64,000 bases of DNA from Symbiodinium natans (taxonomy: Eukaryota > Sar > Dinophyceae > Suessiales > Symbiodiniaceae). This document shows positions 7,401 through 14,613 of the stretch, piece by piece (the first letter of the stretch is position 1; each line of letters begins with the position of its first letter). Under the pieces are notes generated by a model, which saw only the letters and a program-made list of their open reading frames with translations, was not told the origin of the DNA and did no database searches. Both the position numbers and the translations under genes were made by a program. The stretch covers positions 382,473 through 446,472 of the forward strand of contig CAJNDS010001336.1 in the NCBI GenBank assembly GCA_905221605.1, read 5' to 3'.

Positions 7401-10393
7401 CTGCTGGGGATGGAACACAGTTGGAAAAAGAAGAGCAAAAAGCCAAGTCAATGTATGAAAGGTCTATGTATGATTACGTGGACTGCGAGGAGCTTTTGGA
7501 AGGGATTGTATACCCAAAGAGGGTGAATCGAAGAGGTGGTATCAACAATTGGTGCGCAAGTACGCGAGCTCTGGTGTTGGGCCACTATACTCATGGCGGA
7601 GTGTGTGGTATCACAAAAGAGACTCATCGAAGACCATGGCTATGTCGTTATTTGGCATCATTCGTGAGGCACCACAATCCTGAAGCCAAATTTTCTGCTC
7701 TTCAGATCTCATGCAATGCTCCGGTGTCATTGCATAGGGATAGTCACAATGAAAAGCATTGCTGCAATTATGTGTGTGGCTTTGGTGACTATAAAGATGG
7801 TCAGCTGTGGGTTGAGGATGAAAAGGTCTTAGAGGAAGGAGCTGAAGTGGTGGAGCAATCCTATGGGAAGAAAGTCTTACCTGGAAAATTGGTGGATATC
7901 CACTGGAACTTCATGTCGTTCTTTCCGAGAAAGCTGCATGGTCCTATGCCTTGGAAAGGGAACAGGGTATCCTTGACAGGGTACACACCTGTTTTTATGG
8001 AGCGTTTGAGCTACAAGGATAGGTGCTATCTTCTCCAATGCAAGTTTCCTCTTCCGGAACCACAAGCTGAAGAAGGTGAAAAAAGGAAGTGGTTAAAAAT
8101 GACGTTGAAAGAGACCTCGCTGGACGACCTTGCAGAGGAAGTCGACTACGCTGTGTTCGAAGCGCATCAATGGGCTCTAGAGGAGCATTTGAGTATTCGA
8201 CGCCTAATTGCTGAACAGGAATGTTGCATTTTGGACGAGTTCCATGGATCGGCCAATGAGTCGAATGAGGAGAAAGGATCAGAGACTAGAGAATGGCTGG
8301 TTAAAGCAAAAAGGGCTGAGGAACAGCTCTCGAAGTTTTTGGTCAAAGCAGCTCAAGTTCAGCAAATGGTGCAAGAAAATACCGCGCTTGAGGCAGCAGA
8401 GGAGGTTGAGTTCCTGCAAACAAAAACAATCCCTACACAAGAAGCCATGCAAGAGCTGGAAAAGTGGAGGGAATCATTGTCGGACGAGGTGACGTCTTTG
8501 GTGAAAGAGTTGGAGGTGGTGGAACCAACAACTCAAGAAAAGCTGGACAAATTGGCGGAAGAGCCTAATGCACCGGTGATTGAGCACGTTCCCAGTCTGG
8601 TGGTGTTTACCCGGAAGCAAGGGACAGGGAGGCGACGTGCCCGTATCTGTGCATGTGGAAACTTCATTTCGTCAACGGCAGCTACAGAATATGAAGGGCC
8701 GAGGTCACTCAGTCGTCACTCGCTGTACGCTCCAGGCTTAGATTCAACTACATTCAGGTGTCAAGTGAGGCACGCAGCATATATGGTATGGATCATCGCT
8801 GGCTTAGACATTTCCAAAGCTTTTCTGACGGCGCCGATGAATAGGGCGCAAAGAGAAGGGCGTTTGGTGGTGGTGCAGCCCCCAAGGGCGGCGGTGAAAT
8901 TGGGTCTTTGCACAAAGGAGGAGCGGTGGATTGTGAGAAAGGCCTTGTACGGTTTGGCCGAAAGTCCTGCAGCATGGGTGGAGTGGCGAGACCAACGTCT
9001 TCAAGGTATGTCTTGGGTGTCAAAGGATGGACAAGCAATGAGCTTTCAGAGGTCCAATGCAGACCCAAGTCTGTTCCTTATTATGGCACAAGAAAAGCCG
9101 GAAGGTGCAAGCAAGTTGGTAGGGACAATGGGTCTTTACGTGGATGATTTTTTGATGGCTGGGACTATGACAGTGCTCCGGGAGGCCTTGGAACAGATTA
9201 GGAAGGAGTGGAAAACTTCTGAACCCGAGTTCTGTGGTCCAGGCTGCGGTGATGGATTCCTGAAGTTTTTGGGTGTCCAAATCTGGTATCGAAATGGCAG
9301 CTTCTTTCTCAACCAGGAGGACTTTGTGAGAGATTTGCTGAACCGACGAGGGTATCAGATCGATGAAACTGGAAAAGGGAGTAACCTGCCAATGGTGAAA
9401 GAAACTCCAGGTGAAGAAGAGGAGGTGGATATTCCTTCCTTGCGAGCGGCTCAAGGTGCCGTAGGGGAGTTCCTCTGGGTGGCAATCAAAACTCGACCTG
9501 ATTTGGCGTTCTGCACGAGCCAGTTGTCTTTGTGGACATCCCGAAGGCCACGATTTGTGGTTAAAAAGGCTGAGGAAGTTTTCCGATACCTTGCTGCAAC
9601 TCCAACGTTAGGCTTGACGTTCGGAGCAATCGCAACATGCGAAAAAGAAAGGAATGAGGTGTTGCGTTATGGACGAGGTGTTAAGGTGGTGGAGTCCTAC
9701 GCGGATGCCAGCTTTGCAGCAGGTGAAAATGAAAAGAGCCACTCAGGAGCGGTGGTGGTGTGGGGTGACTGTCCAGTGATGTGGGCAACACAAAGACAAT
9801 CAACGGTGGCTTTAAGTACAGCTGAAGCTGAATTACATGCGTCCATAGAGGGAGCAACGATGATTCAGTCGTGCACCCCTATAATTGCCGCTTTGGTTGG
9901 AACAGGTGAAGAATCGCTGCAAAAAGTGCTGTATACAGATTCGGTTTCAACGTGCTCGATCATTCAATATCCTGCTGGAAGCTGGAGAACAAGACACCTG
10001 AGAATTCGAGCAGCCGGTGTCAGGTCTCTGGTGGACCGTGGTTATATGGTGATAGCGCACCTTCGCGGTGAGTATATGATCGCTGACCTGTTGACTAAGT
10101 TAATGAGTGGACAGGTGTACGCAAAGCAAAAGGCACTTTGGGGTCTCAGACTGTTGGTTCAAGGAACTGACTTGAAAAAAGCCTCGCTTGCAATGGCGGC
10201 CATGATGGTGGCTGCATCTCTGCAAGGGATGGCAACTGGTGGCGAAGAAGTGTCCACGGCTGGATTCTTTTGCTCAGAAGAAGGGGTGTGCAAGGTCGCC
10301 AACACGTCTACGGTGATGGTTCTGGCTCAAGGTATTGAAATGGTTGTCAACAATTCAGACCTTGTTGCGTATTTGGTGGCAGACGCTTTGTAA
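1418..10393 (+). CDS. Gag-Pol polyprotein of Copia element 1 with methyltransferase-like and 2OG-oxygenase-like insertions
   Basis: Single ORF of 2991 codons from ATG 1418; the frame is open from 1388 but begins with TTG there. Order, residues from that ATG: Pro/Gly-rich gag with a helical region near 430-560; CCCH zinc finger at 704-724; CCHC knuckle CFECGAVGHLQPQC at 734; protease-like DTA (863) and DSG (1024); a C5-cytosine-methyltransferase-like block (HLFSG 1223, GGPPC with Cys 1278, MESPGDP about 1353); HHCC finger near 1518; integrase D1557, D1707, E1743 (exactly 35 residues between the last two); a 2OG-Fe(II)-dioxygenase-like block (HRD 2106-2108, His 2174, Arg 2183); RT with YVDD at 2574; RNase H from about 2760 (YADASF, STAEAEL). 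RT and RNase H follow integrase, which is diagnostic of Copia. No stop or frameshift is seen. Activity of the two extra domains is inferred from motifs only. Confidence 0.93.
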   Translation: MDMMRRRSEPGLSPTANEAEGNRGGGGEDRQQMVQALTDGREVAMIQPTPQVENEVVPVQAANPFWSERAQEEMRLRQSRPASLPASGGDRSGEGTRRPPSLQDLLGQEPAPVERPSSGLMGQMERGTIGGVQADEELIPDVSGEEQTEDMAVVKRALKELLVQTKELGNRLHRVEEKSYTSAASGSASRARSSGVVDANTAYPLGMTPEKQYLPGQVFYTDGMGGFWTVLPDGTWLPIEGYDLPKGCDLQSLPGSRKGDVQVEDEKEVPMMHVAEGKKPSRLPPLNYPTGGPASGGYASGPPGLTHVPITSVPSGVDGSAAPVGNQPGFVSARETATQENSAGSGGYTMVDDVPYRWKMVAGKLELEKVPLTAVTPGIGHGLPQGPGGRVSLPPGAVVPRGMPITGDSSGTERPEALGKHVMSLPTLADYTPSNPTALGDWIAMIEPMLSSLTDTGRVWWQCVYSKAYQAYGKWLSVSPLERLGIKAELEGLKVVQTVHVLLEQRAVSLLLQAIPERLKTEIVSTRMLGSVMIFYKLLTVYQPSGANERSTMLNFLVQPSPATSISEAIKGVRQWAQWRSRLRELRAAEPDATLLIKGLDGLSSALLAKHPTVHFRVASFREKLGVDYSPTSETATKLAEMLQAEFELLLHSAGEQEVKQDSDAKKRARLNKAQKGTGDETEEGDKGKGKGKRYSGDGERPFCWIYGKTDAGCKFGSRCKFRHDKDSLERGRCFECGAVGHLQPQCPYKDGASSNVDSNPERSRSKGNSPKGGKGGKGAKWGNAKKAEVAEGGDETANAGLDKGSASPSSPSTANQVLVEALEVLKSMKLSSEQSASNGDPSIRMLCGSGLLQQEGRVALVDTAATHLARTLFPWECLPDTTVMVQSALGGVTMRITEKGTLIREDNGPLIIPLWLILEFGANLTVINGMCHVGAKSSLDQLLWFEHGCLVMDYKTAEKMVLHAEGQRVSWSHSQWRNGRADCGVGSSDATLLPKQEEGRGVCVLHVARVSDTNECSGMGMLDSGASHPLRSLRPGEQLPQQKVLVSLAVGSREMCITPGGTLVTPEMVDPLVPIGKASALVGLRVQWRGGKCTASHPVLGELRVRDLNGCPCLEKEVALQIIDEMDWCSPKQALKVARMVQGCPNTDNEVAVKTSLQSAARTASANEEEFVQACWRFLRWYYGDIPENMLMELLPRGDIAALPFNRHKRRRLARAKRVVVHLFSGKQKWHFPSRDVEVLELDLTKGGDLHNSSVWKYLLHLAAEGKVVAVVGGPPCRTVSRLRGEDGGPPVLRRRCGPERLGLKSLPWPHQELAQKDGVLLLKMLFLYDVAVHSRCGTAEVINGSSVFFGMESPGDPELIGKDFSQNGKTVLSAEDLVDGSQEGLSSPTFWSWPEVKSFCERYGMYAAHFDQGALGHALVKPTTFLVSDMELWESLEQVRVVVPWSATFASTLEERIGQSSIWARWAFGLVKRIRHRLAQWLHESDAEREAMVLKKEEREGTLRRLTTEERAFRDHCLRGHIPFRRDCQICVSAAGKERRHLRRKHGDAYTLSLDLAGPYKCSKDAHQQKPRHAVIGVYQFPMLDPNVGRPPEKEEDADEVEDHVADEGAGVGEWLGDAVANFEEEGSAPVEPAPVLEAEVLKIQASEKSWKELKDHLTQPVRMINFVMVEPIVDKQQTTVLSAVQRMMVRLQRHGYPVLRIHSDRAGEFVNARFRSFCETRLIYRTTGDPGVPQTNGRAEACVGLFKRGVRSLLKEARLGPAYWALAARHWSMLRWQKAERELGLNPKALLPFGAQIQVKRRPWELLGPDGTKKGRQWVDRTQPALLLGPCDDLPGGYWVEAQGTAKDPDELVLFPCTTIFSNIKEPPELELEGVVEEQEPSPPEHRLKGKKPALRFADEEGPPLPPPRDPPVRHRLMEKSPASSLRGHVGSLRLLRKRGESPPLEIFEDDMQGLGELEENADVEDNVPGDEYWPTCCSPHENAYLVCKSETAGDGTQLEKEEQKAKSMYERSMYDYVDCEELLEGIVYPKRVNRRGGINNWCASTRALVLGHYTHGGVCGITKETHRRPWLCRYLASFVRHHNPEAKFSALQISCNAPVSLHRDSHNEKHCCNYVCGFGDYKDGQLWVEDEKVLEEGAEVVEQSYGKKVLPGKLVDIHWNFMSFFPRKLHGPMPWKGNRVSLTGYTPVFMERLSYKDRCYLLQCKFPLPEPQAEEGEKRKWLKMTLKETSLDDLAEEVDYAVFEAHQWALEEHLSIRRLIAEQECCILDEFHGSANESNEEKGSETREWLVKAKRAEEQLSKFLVKAAQVQQMVQENTALEAAEEVEFLQTKTIPTQEAMQELEKWRESLSDEVTSLVKELEVVEPTTQEKLDKLAEEPNAPVIEHVPSLVVFTRKQGTGRRRARICACGNFISSTAATEYEGPRSLSRHSLYAPGLDSTTFRCQVRHAAYMVWIIAGLDISKAFLTAPMNRAQREGRLVVVQPPRAAVKLGLCTKEERWIVRKALYGLAESPAAWVEWRDQRLQGMSWVSKDGQAMSFQRSNADPSLFLIMAQEKPEGASKLVGTMGLYVDDFLMAGTMTVLREALEQIRKEWKTSEPEFCGPGCGDGFLKFLGVQIWYRNGSFFLNQEDFVRDLLNRRGYQIDETGKGSNLPMVKETPGEEEEVDIPSLRAAQGAVGEFLWVAIKTRPDLAFCTSQLSLWTSRRPRFVVKKAEEVFRYLAATPTLGLTFGAIATCEKERNEVLRYGRGVKVVESYADASFAAGENEKSHSGAVVVWGDCPVMWATQRQSTVALSTAEAELHASIEGATMIQSCTPIIAALVGTGEESLQKVLYTDSVSTCSIIQYPAGSWRTRHLRIRAAGVRSLVDRGYMVIAHLRGEYMIADLLTKLMSGQVYAKQKALWGLRLLVQGTDLKKASLAMAAMMVAASLQGMATGGEEVSTAGFFCSEEGVCKVANTSTVMVLAQGIEMVVNNSDLVAYLVADAL

Positions 10394-10620
10394 GCATTGC
10401 CGCAAGGATGGCTGGGTGGTGAATGCTGAGTTCCTTGGTGAGGAACGGGCCGCTGGAACGTGAATTTTCCAAGTACGAGGTGAAGAAATCCTCAATGGTA
10501 AAGGATTCAGCCAATGAGCTGAAGGTTCGTCCTGGATGACGTTAAACCATAATGTGCATTTCAAGCAGCTGGCTGCTGCCTAAATGGCGGTTTTTGGCCA
10601 AAGAACGGCATCTCCAATGT
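10394..10620 (+). other. 3' untranslated segment of element 1
   Basis: The non-coding segment between the ORF stop and the pre-PPT hairpin is clearly homologous to 25042-25170 (minus strand) of element 2. Both contain TTCGTCCTGGATGACGTTAA and a CAAGCAG-TGGCTGCTGCC block in the same order. This conservation between an autonomous and a pol-less element suggests a cis-acting packaging or replication signal. Confidence 0.7.
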
Positions 10621-10648
10621 GTCCTAGGAAATCCTAGGACAGGGGGAG
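10621..10648 (+). promoter_or_regulatory. Pre-PPT hairpin and polypurine tract, element 1
   Basis: The inverted repeat GTCCTAGGAAATCCTAGGAC (10621-10640; 8-bp arms plus spacer) is followed at once by the purine run AGGGGGAG that abuts the 3' LTR. Element 2 has the identical hairpin and tract at 25014-25041 on the minus strand. Confidence 0.75.
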
Positions 10649-10870
10649 TGCGGAGCTGCAACTGGTATTGTAGAAAAGAGTTGGTGATGAGAGTTGAAGG
10701 GGTCAATGAACCCGGATATTTTTTGGCTCAAGAAACGTGGGCAATGCGCCCTACGGAAAAGGTGTGTTTGGTTGTGCTTTGGGTTTTGTCTTCGGTTGTT
10801 CCAGGGGAATCAAGGGCTTCTGTTGGGGCTGACTGTTTTGTTCCCTGTCCTCCTTCGGTTGCCCCCCGTA
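10649..10870 (+). repeat. 3' LTR of Copia element 1
   Basis: 222 bp, TGCGGAG...CCCCCCGTA, with one mismatch to the 5' LTR. It carries the spliced-leader-like motif at 10712-10732 and is followed by CCCTA (10871-10875), the right target duplication. The open reading frame across it is a shadow. Confidence 0.93.
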
Positions 10871-11246
10871 CCCTAAACCCTACAAGCTCGAAAACCCTGT
10901 AATTTCTAGATCCCTAACCCCTGAACCCAAAAACCCCTAGCGCCTCTTAAACCCTAAACCCTGACCCCTAAACCCTAAACCCTAAACCCGAAACCCTAAA
11001 CCCTAAACCCACCCCGCTGGGAAAAACAAGGAAACGAGGCGTGGGCGTCGCAAGCCCCGCTCAACTTCAGAGTCGTCCAATCCTCTTGAAAAGAAGGAAG
11101 GGTTTAGGGTTTGCGGTTTGGGGTTTGGGGTTTAGGGTTTAGGGTTTAGGGTTTAGCGTTTAGCGTTTAGGGTTTAGGGGCTAGAGGGCTTTGGGGTTGA
11201 GGGGTATAGGACCCTCAACCCTAACCCCCAAACCCTAAACCCTGAA
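10871..11246. repeat. Telomere-like arrays flanking Copia element 1
   Basis: C-rich CCCTAAA units (10871-11005), a 90-bp GC-rich island (about 11010-11098) of unknown meaning, then G-rich TTTAGGG units (11100-11185) and C-rich units again to 11246. The island is flanked C-rich on the left and G-rich on the right, like the exon islands, but I cannot assign its reading frame. Confidence 0.6.
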
Positions 11247-11326
11247 CTGGCCAAACAACGGGTCCTGGTTCAGGATCAGTTCAGGGGCCCGGTACCAGCG
11301 ATTGTGGTCGCCGTCGTCGAAGTGCA
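11247..11326 (-). CDS. MAPK-like kinase exon, subdomain VIII (APE)
   Basis: The minus strand reads NRWYRAPELILNQDPLFG, an excellent match to the CMGC-kinase P+1 loop and APE motif (TRWYRAPEL). A CTGCCAG acceptor lies just upstream on the minus strand and a GT (CCA-GTTCAGG) donor downstream. The residue before RW is N rather than the usual T, and no TxY activation-loop motif is visible. The exon lies 40 bp from a palindromic MITE (11367-11466) that occupies the 3' end of the preceding intron. Confidence 0.85.
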
Positions 11327-11366
11327 CTGGCAGGGAGCTACTTCGGAGCTTTTATGGGGGTGAGGA

Positions 11367-11466
11367 TTGGGATGTTCCCCCTTATACTAACAGGCCTTTT
11401 TAGAGATTGTAGTACCACCCCTCCTAGTCTCATGCCTACTGCGGACTGTTAGGGGGAACATCCCAA
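11367..11466. mobile_element. Palindromic MITE-like element, family M1 copy 1
   Basis: The about 100-bp near-palindrome begins TTGGGATGTTCCCCCTTAT and ends GGGGGAACATCCCAA; its arms pair over most of their length. Eight copies occur in the window (see 20890, 22409, 35693, 38963, 47681, 52048, 62199). The arms contain ACTAACAG-CCTT and its complement. No ORF. Confidence 0.8.
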
Positions 11467-12084
11467 GGTGAGGATTTAGAGGGTCATAGGGTGAGAGGTT
11501 AGCACTTGTAGGCGGGTCATAGCCTTATAGGGTCGAGGATTTAGGTTTGGGGATGTAGGATGTGCGTTTGTAGGGTTATAGGGTGAACCTCCCAAGTAGG
11601 GGCCCTGAACCCAAAGCCCTCAAGCCCCCAAGCGGACAAACCCCAGACCGGAAACCAACAAACCGCACACCCTATATACACCCTAAAACCCTAAGCCCCC
11701 GAAACTGAACCCTAAAAGCCCTACGCGCTTCAAACCCCACGTAAACCTTTCACCCAAAGGAAGCCCGAAGCAAACTTTGAAAGCTCACGGGGTGTTGGGG
11801 CTTTGCTGTCCTGCAGAGCAGGGCTTAGAGGGTCGAAGTAAGGTTTAGGCATTCAGGGTTTAGGGTTAGGGTTTGTGGACAGGCTACTCCGGGCCTTGGA
11901 ATGCCGAACATGAGCAGATCATAATAACGCCGACCAGGTGATTCACACATGTAAGACGGCGCAAGAACCATGATTTTCACGACGTTAATACCTTGGGCTT
12001 GAGTTTACCTCAAAAGAAGCAACCCTCAGCCCGAAGTAGTAATCCTAAGCCCCAAGCCCCTGTTTTCCTAAGGAGGCTTTAGCT
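11467..12084. other. Non-coding, degenerate telomere-like and unique sequence
   Basis: Degenerate TTTAGGG and CCCTAAA units alternate with short unassigned pieces (for example about 11880-12060). I find no motif, RNA gene or long frame here. It lies inside the inferred intron between the kinase VII and VIII islands. Confidence 0.5.
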
Positions 12085-12180
12085 GCAGGAATGAAAAGGA
12101 TACCCTTTTGGTTTAAAGGGTCTTGTAAGGGAACCTAAACCCTAAAAAAAGGGAATAAGGGTCTACTCTTGGTCCGAACC
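12085..12180. mobile_element. MITE-like repeat, family M8 copy 1
   Basis: The segment contains GGATACCCTTTTGGTTTAAAGGG, then TTGTAAGGGAACC and GGGAATAAGGGTCTACTC. The same order of blocks is found at 18890-18995 and 38846-38955, with a truncated copy at 22745-22780. The arms CCCTTTTGG and AAAAAGGG are inverted. It is short, non-coding and dispersed. Confidence 0.6.
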
Positions 12181-12489
12181 ATAAACCCCCCCCAAAAAAA
12201 CCCTAAACTCTAAACCTCTATCCGAAAAAAAACAAAGGGGAATAAGGAATTTAGTCCTCCCTAGGTCGAAAGCAAGCTTTATCCCTTTGGAAATGGAGGC
12301 TTCTCAAGGATTGGGTTCTACGGCTTAGGGAGATGAAAGAGCTGAGCCCACACCTCAACCCTTCTGAGCCTCTCGGCTCCATGAGAACCCCTACTCGGAG
12401 CCCTAAACCCTAAACTCTAAACCCTAAAAGAAACCCTAAACCCTAAACCCTAAGCCCTAAGCCCTAAGCCCTAAACCCTAAACCCTAAA

Positions 12490-12598
12490 CCTCCTCCCCA
12501 CTTGGGCGTGAGACACAAAGGCCGGCCTGCGTTTGCAGGCAGGGCGTCCAAGAAGTCCGTCAGCTTCACATGGCAGTTCCTCAAGGGCCACGACTACG
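12490..12598 (-). CDS. MAPK-like kinase exon, subdomain VII with DFG changed to DFL
   Basis: The minus strand reads NCHVKLTDFLDALPAN, aligning with the kinase VKL-x-DFGLA-R segment. The magnesium-loop glycine is leucine (codon TTG), so DFG reads DFL. The island sits between the subdomain VI exon (13.1 kb) and the VIII exon (11.3 kb), as expected. The minus-strand sequence GGGCAAAGCGTAG upstream could give the acceptor; the downstream repeat (GGTTTAGGG) gives a GT donor. Together with the HHQ catalytic loop this predicts loss of ordinary phosphotransfer. Confidence 0.75.
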
Positions 12599-13060
12599 CT
12601 TTGCCCTAAACCCGAAACCCGGAACCCTAAACCCCAAACCCGAAACCCTAAACCCCAACCCCCAAAACCCTGAACACAAATTCCCCCACCTCCCCCCACC
12701 GTAGAATTCTCAAAGCTCAAGACCCCTAAACCCTAAACCCTAAACTTCGGCTCAGACGGGGGCTTCCCTTGGAATCCTTGCGGTTTTTCTCAGCATTTAG
12801 TTGCGGCAGGTTGAGCCGGAACCACAGTTTAGGGCGTAGCCGATTGATATTATGGGGTTTATATGGTTTGGGGTTTGGGGCACGGGGTTTAGGGTTTAGG
12901 GTTTGGGAGTTGGGGCTTAGGGGTAATTCTCTCAAGGGTTGTCAGTCATTCACCGATACCCTCAACCTCGATAGTAGTACGAGTAGCCGCGGCTTTGGAT
13001 CAGGGTTAGGGTTTAGGGTGTAGGGTGTAGGGTTTAGGTTTTAGGGTTTAGGGATAAGGG
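12599..13060. repeat. Intronic telomere-like arrays
   Basis: C-rich units on the left (12604-12745) and G-rich units on the right (12855-12905, 13005-13050) flank a unique centre. The frames open here are repeat translations. Inferred intron between kinase exons VI and VII. Confidence 0.6.
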
Positions 13061-13061
13061 T

Positions 13062-13174
13062 TATTCATTGATGCCAAGGCTCTTGTTCACCATGACGACG
13101 CGAGGCTTCAGCTGGTGATGAATCACGCCGGCGGAGTGCATGTAGCTCAACGCCCTGTCATAAAGCTGGGCTTC
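13062..13174 (-). CDS. MAPK-like kinase exon, subdomain VI with HRD changed to HHQ
   Basis: The minus strand reads ALSYMHSAGVIHHQLKP followed by RVVMVNKS, aligning almost residue for residue with MAP-kinase subdomain VIb (YMHSA-x-V-x-HRDLKP-x-N-x-L-V-N). The catalytic Asp of HRD is Gln (CAG) and the Asn of KPxN is Val, so both catalytic-loop metal and proton ligands are lost. The frame meets TAA after GINE, so the donor must lie before it or the copy is broken. The acceptor is probably CTGAAG at the right edge. Confidence 0.85.
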
Positions 13175-13200
13175 AGGTTCCCGTCAGTTCTCACACTGCT

Positions 13201-13290
13201 GGAGACCCTAAACCCCAAACCCCAAACCCCAAACCCTCAACCCTCAACCCCAAACCCTAAACCCTAAACCCCAAACCCCAAACCCTAAAC
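13201..13290. repeat. C-rich telomere-like array
   Basis: CCCTAAA and CCCCAAA units in tandem, upstream (minus strand) of the subdomain VI exon. Confidence 0.75.
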
Positions 13291-13378
13291 CCTCTGTGGA
13301 CTGGGAAAAGTCTGGGGTGTTGCACTCCGGGAATAGCTTGAGGACTTCAGGGACTCTCTGTGATACTCTGGTTCTTCC

Positions 13379-13479
13379 TTGCTGAGTTCATAAGCCCCCC
13401 CCAAAAAAGTGTACACTTTCAGTTCTATAGGGGATTATAGTACCCCAAAAGTGTAAAGTGTGCTCACTCAGCTGATAAG
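13379..13479. mobile_element. Palindromic MITE-like element, family M2 copy 1
   Basis: It starts TTGCTGAGTTCATAAGCCCC and ends TGCTCACTCAGCTGATAAGG; the ends are inverted (GCTGAGT / ACTCAGC), and the interior has AGTGTACACTTTCAGTTCTATA with complementary TAAAGTGT. Other copies are at 45452-45556, 47914-48047 and 54739-54826. The C-run next to GCCCC varies in length between copies. Confidence 0.8.
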
Positions 13480-13717
13480 GGTTGGGCAGTCCAGGGACTT
13501 GTGTGGGGATACTCTGGGGTGGGATTCGGGTGATGGGCGTACCCAAAACACCGCAAGCCCCAAACCCTACACCCCAAAACACCTATCGTGAGCCCTTTAG
13601 TCCCTGAACCAGGTAAGCCCTATGCAGAAACCTCTCCCCACAGAGAATCTTCAACAATCCCCCGGCAACCAAATATATACACGCTCCCATTCTAGTATCA
13701 TGGGAAGTATTCAGTTC

Positions 13718-13840
13718 AGAAGAATATAGGGGCCTGAATAACAATTGGGTTTTGGGGGGGTATTGTAGTATAATTCTAAAGGGACCCTAAGGGAATACTA
13801 TTAAAGTAATTATTCCGACCCCTATATTAGGTGGGGGGTA
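13718..13840. mobile_element. MITE-like repeat, family M7 copy 1
   Basis: The block GGGGCCTGAATA, then a G-run, TTGTAGTATAATTC, GGGACCCTAAGGGAATAC and CCGACCCCTATA recurs at 24203-24320 and, shortened, at 44488-44570. A C homopolymer of about 37 (13876-13913) follows nearby and may be unreliable in length. Confidence 0.55.
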
Positions 13841-13883
13841 CGGCTTCTTCAAGCAAGTACGGGCGGGGGGAAAAAAAAAACTC

Positions 13884-13913
<30 letters not shown>

Positions 13914-13914
<1 letters not shown>

Positions 13915-13980
13915 ACGCACCTCAAGATTTGATACGTCAGGTACTGGCAGTGCTCCTCGGTGAGCTCCTGTGAACTCCTG
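13914..13980 (-). CDS. MAPK-like kinase exon, alpha-D/alpha-E region
   Basis: The minus strand reads SSQELTEEHCQYLTYQILR, matching the MAP-kinase segment between the hinge and the catalytic loop (RSSQ-x-LT-x-(D/E)H-x-QY-(F/L)-x-YQILR). A GGTCAG acceptor lies at the right edge. The next exon continues ALSYMHSAG, exactly as in the family. Confidence 0.85.
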
Positions 13981-14209
13981 ACCAGCGCCCCCTCCATCCC
14001 TAAGCCCGAAAGAACTCACAAGGAACCAACTAGTTCATGGTTAGGATAGTGTGAAAATCTAAGTTTCCATTCGTTATTGAGTAGTTTAAGTACCCTTAAG
14101 AATGCCAAATGCTGCCCCACTATGACAAAGCCGAGGGGGTGGAAGGGAGGGGGGTGGCTTATTTGGGATTCCTAACCTGCTTGGGGAAAAAGGCACTTAG
14201 CTTCCTTGT

Positions 14210-14310
14210 GGGTGGTTGTCAAAATTATGATCCCTTTTGGGGTACCCTAAATATTAGGTGCCGTATTCTAATAGGGACCCAAAAAGGGACCATAATTTTG
14301 ACAACCACCC
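14210..14310. mobile_element. Near-perfect palindrome, family M3 copy 1
   Basis: It begins GGGTGGTTGTCAAAATTATG and ends CATAATTTTGACAACCACCC; the 101-bp element is an almost perfect inverted repeat with about 30-bp arms. A second copy lies 200 bp away (14513-14613) in the same orientation. No ORF. It lies inside an inferred intron of the kinase gene. Confidence 0.85.
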
Positions 14311-14512
14311 TTGTGAACAACAGAACCTACCAGGAAGCTCGCGCGCGTCATCCCAAGACCCCGGTGAGAGCCGCGCGTTGTCCGGACCATGGCTGACTCT
14401 TCCCCTAAACCCTAAACCCTAAACCCTAAACCCTAAACGTACTCCATGCCATGTCCAGGATGCGTGATGCCGCGCTCGCGTTTCGAGGGTGCTCATTACA
14501 TGACCTTACATA

Positions 14513-14613
14513 GGTGGCTGTCAAAATTATGATCCCTTTTGGGGTACCCTAAATATTAGGTGCCGTGTTGTAACAGGGATCCAAAAAAGGGGCCATAATT
14601 TTGACCACCACCC
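14513..14613. mobile_element. Near-perfect palindrome, family M3 copy 2
   Basis: It begins GGTGGCTGTCAAAATTATG and ends CATAATTTTGACCACCACCC; it matches copy 1 with few changes (CTAATAGGGACC versus GTAACAGGGATCC). The intervening 200 bp holds a short CCCTAAA run and unassigned sequence. Confidence 0.85.

Larger units (their letters stand above)
1134..10870 (+). mobile_element. Full-length Copia-type LTR retrotransposon (element 1)
   Basis: The 9737-bp element is bounded by 222-bp LTRs that differ at one position (1177 versus 10692) and by a CCCTA target duplication. Internally it has a primer-binding site, one intact gag-pol ORF in Copia order (protease, integrase, RT, RNase H), a pre-PPT hairpin and a polypurine tract AGGGGGAG. 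The near-identical LTRs and uninterrupted ORF indicate a young, probably autonomous insertion. It sits in the intron between the kinase subdomain VIII and IX islands, in the opposite orientation to that gene. Its sense strand corresponds to the CCCTAAA strand of the target. Confidence 0.93.

Noticed and set aside
2030-9454. Minus-strand ORFs over Copia element 1
   Set aside because: They lie antisense to an intact gag-pol with clear catalytic motifs and show no domains of their own.
12769-13023. ORF with GLGFRVWELGL pattern
   Set aside because: GLGFRV and GLGFGV strings here and elsewhere are translations of TTTAGGG and TTTGGGG units.
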